Source: JAAYCI01 sp031548875
GTDB taxonomy: Bacteria > Bacillota > Clostridia > Oscillospirales > Ruminococcaceae
Direction of reading: 5' to 3'
DNA: 64,000 nucleotides
NCBI GenBank assembly: GCA_031548875.1
Contig: JAVBQQ010000033.1
Location: 49,605 to 113,604, forward strand
Shown here: positions 59,579 to 64,000 of the stretch, piece by piece
How positions within the stretch are numbered: position 1 is the stretch's first letter
How the letters are laid out: every line of letters starts with the position of its first letter
Position numbers and translations under genes: made by a program
The notes under the pieces: model-generated
The model's input: the letters and a program-made list of their open reading frames with translations, nothing else
Database searches by the model: none
Told to the model about the DNA's origin: nothing

Positions 59579-60760
59579 CTACCCTTTCAAATAGGCCAGC
59601 GGGTCGGCCAAACCGCCGCCCGCCCATACCTCCAGGTGCAGGTGGGGCCCGGTGGAAAAGCCGGTGCTGCCCACTGTGGCAATCTGCTCACCCGTGCTCA
59701 CGAACTTGCCCACGCTCACGTTCAGGCTGTTGCAGTGGGCATACAGCGTCTTGATGCCGTCGCCGTGGTCGATGACCACATAGTTGCCGTAGCTGTAATG
59801 CCCGTATTCGGCGGTGATGACCATTCCGTTGCCGCAGGCCACGATGGGCGGGCCCACCGTGCCGCTGGTGTGGATATCCATGCCGCGATGGGGGGAGCCG
59901 TTCGGGTCCGGCGAGCCAAAATAGCAGGAGATGTTGAAGTAGTTCGGCACCGGCCACATGAAGACGCCGCCCACATACTGGCTGCCGTCGCCCTGACTGC
60001 TGCCGCCCTGGTTGTTGAACGCGGCAATCATCTCGGCCTGGGCTTTTTCAAGCTCCTCGTTGGTGGCCACTTTTGCAACCTCCAGCGCCTGCTGCTCCGC
60101 CTCGGCGGCCGAGATGCGTTCGTCCTGCGCGGCAATATTGCCCGCCAGAACGTTCTTGTTCACTTCCATCTCGTCGTACGCTTCCTGCAGGCTGGTGCGC
60201 ATGGCGTCTATCTCGGCCAGCTCCGCCTCCAGCTCCTCCCGCTGCACGTTCAACTCGTCCAGCAGGTCGGTGTCGTGCTTGGAGATGCGCTGCAACGCAT
60301 CCATCAGCTGCATCAGCTCGGCAAAGCTGTCCACGTTGAACAGCTGCGACAGTCCGCTCGTCGTGTTCATCTTGTAGATGGCCACCAGCCGCTCCTGGAA
60401 CAGCTGGTCGTTCTCGTAGATCACCTTGCGCTTTTGGGCAATCTCGCCGTCCTTCGCCTGCATCGCAAGCTCGGTCTGCACGATCTCCTCGTTTTTGAGG
60501 GCGATCATCTCCTCAACAACTTCCTTCTGCCGCGCCAGCGATTCTTTCAGCTTCTCCGCCTCCTGCTTGTCGGCCTTGGCGGCGTCGATGTCTGCGGAGA
60601 TGCCCTCCAGTTCTTCCTTCAGGCGGTTGTACTTTTCGGCCGCCGTCTCGGCGCTCGCCGGCTGCGCCATGGCGCAAAACAACAGCGCTGCGGCGCAAAA
60701 CACAGCGCCGGCGCGCAGCAAAAACGTTTTTGGAGCATTCGTTCGGGTGGTTGACAGCAT
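59579..60760 (-). CDS. EnvC/PcsB-like murein hydrolase activator or M23 peptidase
   Basis: A 393-residue secreted protein. A signal peptide (hydrophobic core AGAVFCAAALLFCAMA, cut near PASA) is followed by two long coiled coils (about 40-120 and 155-250) and an M23 LytM domain (about 270-393). LytM zinc residues are present: SPHRGMD (H, D), and GPHLHLE (HxH). FtsEX-controlled partners of this build (EnvC, PcsB) are moved by ATP hydrolysis to open peptidoglycan at division sites. GGAGG eight bases before ATG 60760 sets the start. It follows ftsX on this strand. Confidence 0.93.
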   Translation of the reverse strand: MLSTTRTNAPKTFLLRAGAVFCAAALLFCAMAQPASAETAAEKYNRLKEELEGISADIDAAKADKQEAEKLKESLARQKEVVEEMIALKNEEIVQTELAMQAKDGEIAQKRKVIYENDQLFQERLVAIYKMNTTSGLSQLFNVDSFAELMQLMDALQRISKHDTDLLDELNVQREELEAELAEIDAMRTSLQEAYDEMEVNKNVLAGNIAAQDERISAAEAEQQALEVAKVATNEELEKAQAEMIAAFNNQGGSSQGDGSQYVGGVFMWPVPNYFNISCYFGSPDPNGSPHRGMDIHTSGTVGPPIVACGNGMVITAEYGHYSYGNYVVIDHGDGIKTLYAHCNSLNVSVGKFVSTGEQIATVGSTGFSTGPHLHLEVWAGGGLADPLAYLKG

Positions 60761-60814
60761 ACGGTTTGCCTCCGGAAAGATCATAATACGGTGTCTCGGC
60801 GCCTGCCGCCCGCT

Positions 60815-61714
60815 TTACACCTTCAGGTGGCGGCGCACGCTGGTAGCCGTGCCAAACCCGCCGATGATGATGCCAAAGGCAATAAATCCGATGAAGATGG
60901 AATACCAGATCTCATTTAATGTAAAGATCTGCCCCATCAGGCTCATCACCCAGGTGTTGTACATGCCCACCAGGTAGTTGTACACCAGATGGTACGCGCC
61001 GCACACAAGAACCGACGCGATGGCCCCGGCGATGGCGCCCACGGTCATCCCCTCCACAAAGAAGGGTAACCGTATGAAGGCGTTCGTGGCGCCCACATAT
61101 TTCATGATACTGATCTCCCGCCGCCGGGCAAACACGGTGAGCCGGATGGTGTTGCTGATGACGATGATGGACACGATGGCCAGGACGAGCACCAGTCCCC
61201 AGCCCCCATAGGTGACGGCATTCTTGATGGTGATCATGATGCCGGCGAGGTCGGTGGGCACGCGGGTCTCCTCTACGCCGGGCAGGGCGGCCAGGCGGTC
61301 GTTCGTCTCCTGGATCATGTTCAGGTCTTTCACCGAAACAAGATACCGCGCGGGGAAGATGCGCTCATACCCTTCCAGCGCGTTGCCGTAGCTTTCCAGC
61401 CACCCTTCCACCGTATTGAATGCGTCCTCCTTGGAGGCGTATTCCGCGTCCAGCACGTCGCTCATGGCGCGTATCTGCCCGCCCAGGGCCTCGGCGTCCT
61501 CGTCGGACAGTTCCGGGTCCAGGTAGACGACGATCTCATTCTGGTCCGCAAGGTAATCCACGATGCGGTTCACGTTGATGGACATCAGCGACGCGATGCC
61601 GGTGATGATGAGGCAGGCCGTGAGCACGCCCACCGAAGCAAGGGTCATCAGGCGGTTGGCCGCCATGTTCTTCCACCCCTGCCGAATCAGGTATCCAAGG
61701 CTGGAGGGTCTCAA
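60815..61714 (-). CDS. ftsX: Cell division protein FtsX
   Basis: A 299-residue permease-like protein with four membrane helices (about 22-44, 170-195, 220-245, 265-290) and a large external loop (about 48-165). It pairs with FtsE and transmits ATP-driven movement to the extracellular hydrolase. The start MRPSSLGYLIRQGWKNMAAN is typical. Its ATG overlaps the ftsE stop by four bases. Confidence 0.96.
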   Translation of the reverse strand: MRPSSLGYLIRQGWKNMAANRLMTLASVGVLTACLIITGIASLMSINVNRIVDYLADQNEIVVYLDPELSDEDAEALGGQIRAMSDVLDAEYASKEDAFNTVEGWLESYGNALEGYERIFPARYLVSVKDLNMIQETNDRLAALPGVEETRVPTDLAGIMITIKNAVTYGGWGLVLVLAIVSIIVISNTIRLTVFARRREISIMKYVGATNAFIRLPFFVEGMTVGAIAGAIASVLVCGAYHLVYNYLVGMYNTWVMSLMGQIFTLNEIWYSIFIGFIAFGIIIGGFGTATSVRRHLKV

Positions 61715-62433
61715 TCGGCCATCCCTCCCTTCCGCGTCAGCGCGTCGTCCACCACGTTGCCGTGGTCTATGGTGATGATGCGCTCGGAGAACCGCTGGGC
61801 CAGCTCGTGCTCGTGGGTAACCACCACCACCGTGGTGCCCACCATGTTGATGGCCTTGAGCAGCTCCATGATCTCCACCGAGAGTTCGGGGTCTATGTTG
61901 CCGGTGGGTTCGTCCGCAATGATGATGGGGGGCGAATGCACCAACGCCCGCGCCAGCGCCACGCGCTGCTGTTCACCGCCGCTCATCTCGTGGGGCAGGC
62001 TGCGCGCCTTGCCGGCCAGGCCCACCAGGTTCAGCACATAAGGCACACGCTTTTTGATCTCCCGCTCGGGGATATTGGTCACGCGCATGGCAAAGGCCAC
62101 GTTCTCGAACGCCGTCATCGTGGGGATGAGCCGAAAATCCTGGAACACGACACCCAGCCCGCGCCGCAGGTAGGGGATGTCCCGCTGGCGGATGCGAGAG
62201 AGGTCGCGCCCGCCCACCAGCACGCGGCCGGCGCTGGCCACTTCTTCACGCAGGATGAGTTTTAAAAAGGTGCTTTTGCCGGCGCCCGAATGCCCCAGGA
62301 CGAACACGAACTCGCCCCGGCGTATCTCCAGGTTCACGTCCTGCAGCGCCGTGATATTGCCGGGATAGGTCTTCTTCACCTTGGTGAAGCTGATCATCAC
62401 CGAATTGTCGGACACGATGGGTTTCCTTGCCAT
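61711..62433 (-). CDS. ftsE: Cell division ATP-binding protein FtsE
   Basis: A 240-residue ABC ATPase. Walker A GHSGAGKST, Q-loop, signature SGGEQQRVALARAL, Walker B IIIADEPTGNID and the H-loop VTHEHEL are all intact. The first 12 residues (before MISFTKVKK) are an extra. GGAGG lies upstream of ATG 62433. First gene of the ftsEX-envC-S41 group. Confidence 0.97.
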   Translation of the reverse strand: MARKPIVSDNSVMISFTKVKKTYPGNITALQDVNLEIRRGEFVFVLGHSGAGKSTFLKLILREEVASAGRVLVGGRDLSRIRQRDIPYLRRGLGVVFQDFRLIPTMTAFENVAFAMRVTNIPEREIKKRVPYVLNLVGLAGKARSLPHEMSGGEQQRVALARALVHSPPIIIADEPTGNIDPELSVEIMELLKAINMVGTTVVVVTHEHELAQRFSERIITIDHGNVVDDALTRKGGMAD

Positions 62434-62540
62434 AGGGGGTATTTCCTCCGCACTGCCCGGGGCCTGCCCCGGGTTAAACGATTTGGGACTGCCGCTTTTT
62501 TAAAACGGCAGTCCCATAGTACCACGTTCGACAGGTTTTA

Positions 62541-63626
62541 TCAATATTTGGTAACGTTCGAATTGAGGTATTTCTTCACCATCAGGGCCACCTTAAACAC
62601 AATGGCATCGTCAAATTCGCGCAGGTCCAGCCCGGTGAGCTTCTTGATCTTCTCCAGGCGGTACACCAGCGTGTTGCGGTGCACGAACAGCCCCCGCGAG
62701 GTCTCACTCACGTTCAGGTTGTTTTCAAAGAAGCGCTGGATGGTGAACAGCGTCTCGTCGTCCAGGCTGTCGATACTGCCCTGGTTGAACACTTCCTTCA
62801 GGAACATCTCGCACAGCGTAGTGGGCAGCTGGTAGATCAGGCGGGCGATGCCCAGATGGTTGTAGCTGATGATCTGCTGCTCAGTGTCGAACACCTTGCC
62901 CACTTCCAGGGCGATCTGCGCCTCCTTGAAGCTGGCGGCCAGATCCTTGATATTGGAGATGGGGGTGCCGATGCCGGCCACCGCCCGTATATAGTGCTCG
63001 CCGCTCAGAATGTCGACAATGGAGGCAGCCAGCTTTTCAACGTCCTTTTCGTCAATGCCGCGTTTGATCTCTTTCACCAGCACAGTGTCCGATTCGCTCA
63101 CATTGAACACAAAGTCCTTCTGCTTGTCGGGGAACAGGCCGCTCACCACGTCATAGGCGGACACCTCGTTATTGCCCGTCACCCGCACCAGTAACACCAC
63201 CCGGGCCACGTCGGCCGCAAAGTGCAGCTCGCGCGCCTTGGCAAAGATGTCTCCGGGCAGGATGTTCTCCAGCACCACGTTCTTGATGAAATTGGTCTTG
63301 TCGTACTTTTCGTCGTGGTATTGCAGGATATTCTGCAGGCATACGGCCAGCACCGCCGCAAGGCGGGTGCTCTCTTCGTCGGCGCCCTCTACAAACGCGG
63401 CAAAAGAGCCCTGCTGCCCCGACGAGAAGACGTGGTATGAAGCGCTACCGCTCGCGAACTGCTCGGTTGTCCCGGCCAGCAGGCCGGCCACCTCCTCGCG
63501 GCTCTCGCCAATGCGCGCGGGGTCGGTACAGGAGATCACGACGCCCCCCTCATCCACCACGCCGCCCAGCCGGCCCAGCGTATCCCGCATCTGGTACACA
63601 ACACCCTGGAAAACACGGTTTGCCAT
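62541..63626 (-). CDS. PucR/CdaR-family transcriptional regulator
   Basis: A 361-residue regulator. Residues 1-130 form a sugar-diacid-type sensor domain (CdaR_N-like, QMRDTLGRLGG). A GGDEF-like degenerate domain (about 150-260) follows, and the C-terminal PucR helix-turn-helix is at NLNVSETSRGLFVHRNTLVYRLEKI (core VHRNTLVYRLEKIKKLTG). Members often control sugar-acid or nucleobase use; no such genes are near, so the regulon is unknown. It is preceded on its strand by a good promoter. Confidence 0.9.
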   Translation of the reverse strand: MANRVFQGVVYQMRDTLGRLGGVVDEGGVVISCTDPARIGESREEVAGLLAGTTEQFASGSASYHVFSSGQQGSFAAFVEGADEESTRLAAVLAVCLQNILQYHDEKYDKTNFIKNVVLENILPGDIFAKARELHFAADVARVVLLVRVTGNNEVSAYDVVSGLFPDKQKDFVFNVSESDTVLVKEIKRGIDEKDVEKLAASIVDILSGEHYIRAVAGIGTPISNIKDLAASFKEAQIALEVGKVFDTEQQIISYNHLGIARLIYQLPTTLCEMFLKEVFNQGSIDSLDDETLFTIQRFFENNLNVSETSRGLFVHRNTLVYRLEKIKKLTGLDLREFDDAIVFKVALMVKKYLNSNVTKY

Positions 63627-63727
63627 CTCAACTCTTCCCTTCTGCCCTGGGTACAGGCAAAGCGATTGCCGCCCGGAAAATCCGTCATTTGTCTAGAACA
63701 TACAAATCGCAGTACAAGTTGATATCT

Positions 63728-63756
63728 ATTTTACACAATCGAACTGTGCTTTGCAA
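63728..63756 (-). promoter_or_regulatory. Sigma-A promoter of the CdaR-type gene
   Basis: Minus strand: -35 TTGCAA (63751-63756), 17-bp spacer, -10 TAAAAT (63728-63733); leader of about 95 bases. Confidence 0.75.
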
Positions 63757-63884
63757 CAGTTTTGAACAATTTTGAAAAAGGTTTATTGTGTATTTTGGAA
63801 GCAAGCGCTTTGCACCGCGCAAAACAGCCGTTTGCCGCGGAGGCTTTCGCTGCACCCACACCCAGCGCTCATACAAAAAACGCG

Positions 63885-63914
63885 TTGGTTACAAAAACGT
63901 ATTTCCGTTATAAT
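63885..63914 (+). promoter_or_regulatory. Promoter for a gene beyond the right edge
   Basis: -35 TTGGTT (63885-63890), 18-bp spacer, consensus -10 TATAAT (63909-63914). The last 86 bases are AT-rich leader without a start codon in a convincing frame. Confidence 0.7.
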
Positions 63915-64000
63915 GCACATTTTCACCGCTATTATTTCAACATTGTAACCAAATTGCAAGACGTTTGTCACAAAATCGTCTTTGTTTTTTTATTTATTTT

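Noticed and set aside
1..64000. tRNA, rRNA, CRISPR arrays, prophage or complete insertion sequences
   Set aside because: I looked through intergenic regions for cloverleaf, repeat-spacer and transposase patterns and saw none; a computed scan would be more reliable.

Overview
The window looks like a chromosomal segment of a GC-rich, strictly anaerobic Clostridia (Bacillota), most likely of the Oscillospiraceae/Ruminococcaceae type. The reasons are strong Shine-Dalgarno sites (AGGAGG-like), sigma-A promoters with TATAAT/TATACT boxes, an FtsEX-EnvC module, a tetrahydrofolate riboswitch, an [FeFe]-hydrogenase of the HydABC type, superoxide reductase and a formate-tetrahydrofolate ligase. I cannot name a species from the sequence alone. 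No rRNA, tRNA, CRISPR array, prophage or complete insertion sequence was found; the one mobile-looking item is a 170-bp MITE-like palindrome.

Region 1 (1-13 kb) is a one-carbon and electron-transfer region. A minus-strand operon encodes two HdrA-like flavoproteins, an MvhD-type module, HdrC, and the two halves of an acetogen-type methylene-tetrahydrofolate reductase (MetV, MetF). A MarR regulator sits at its head. On the plus strand follow a corrinoid-activator-like ASKHA ferredoxin protein, formate-THF ligase (fhs), a formate/nitrite channel, folylpolyglutamate synthase (folC), and a THF riboswitch with terminator in front of the folate ECF substrate protein folT. Together they would import formate and folate, charge formate onto THF and reduce it to the methyl level, with the Hdr/Mvh proteins as probable electron partners. 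This is the methyl branch of the Wood-Ljungdahl pathway, but the CO dehydrogenase/acetyl-CoA synthase half is not in the window, so acetogenesis remains an inference.

Region 2 (13-35 kb) is a mosaic of housekeeping and stress genes: superoxide reductase, an M3 peptidase lipoprotein, rsmA/ksgA, recG, a BadF-type ATPase, an Fpg-like glycosylase next to an MGMT protein, two YjbQ paralogues, a Crp/Fnr regulator divergent from a ferredoxin-cupin operon, a cold-shock gene with a structured leader, a GGDEF protein, a nitroreductase, a C39-like protein without its cysteine, a ZIP transporter, an S9 peptidase, an HD-domain protein, a KtrAB-type potassium system and an SDR.

Region 3 (35-41 kb) is a hydCBA operon. 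HydB is unusual: its NuoF-like part is fused to a GltD/NfnB-like NAD(P)H-FAD module, predicting an enzyme that could join H2, ferredoxin, NAD(H) and perhaps NADP(H) in one complex. The truncated HdrA at the left edge also begins a GltD-type Fe-S segment, so two separate electron-transfer complexes in this window carry the same kind of add-on.

Region 4 (41-64 kb) holds a histidine kinase with a DNA-binding-free, TPR-tailed response regulator, NAD(P)HX dehydratase, exodeoxyribonuclease III, a HAD phosphatase, a large cell-wall amidase, proBA, three of four dTDP-rhamnose genes with a rhamnosyltransferase-like enzyme, an S41 protease homologue that appears to lack its serine, envC-like/ftsX/ftsE, and a PucR/CdaR-type regulator.
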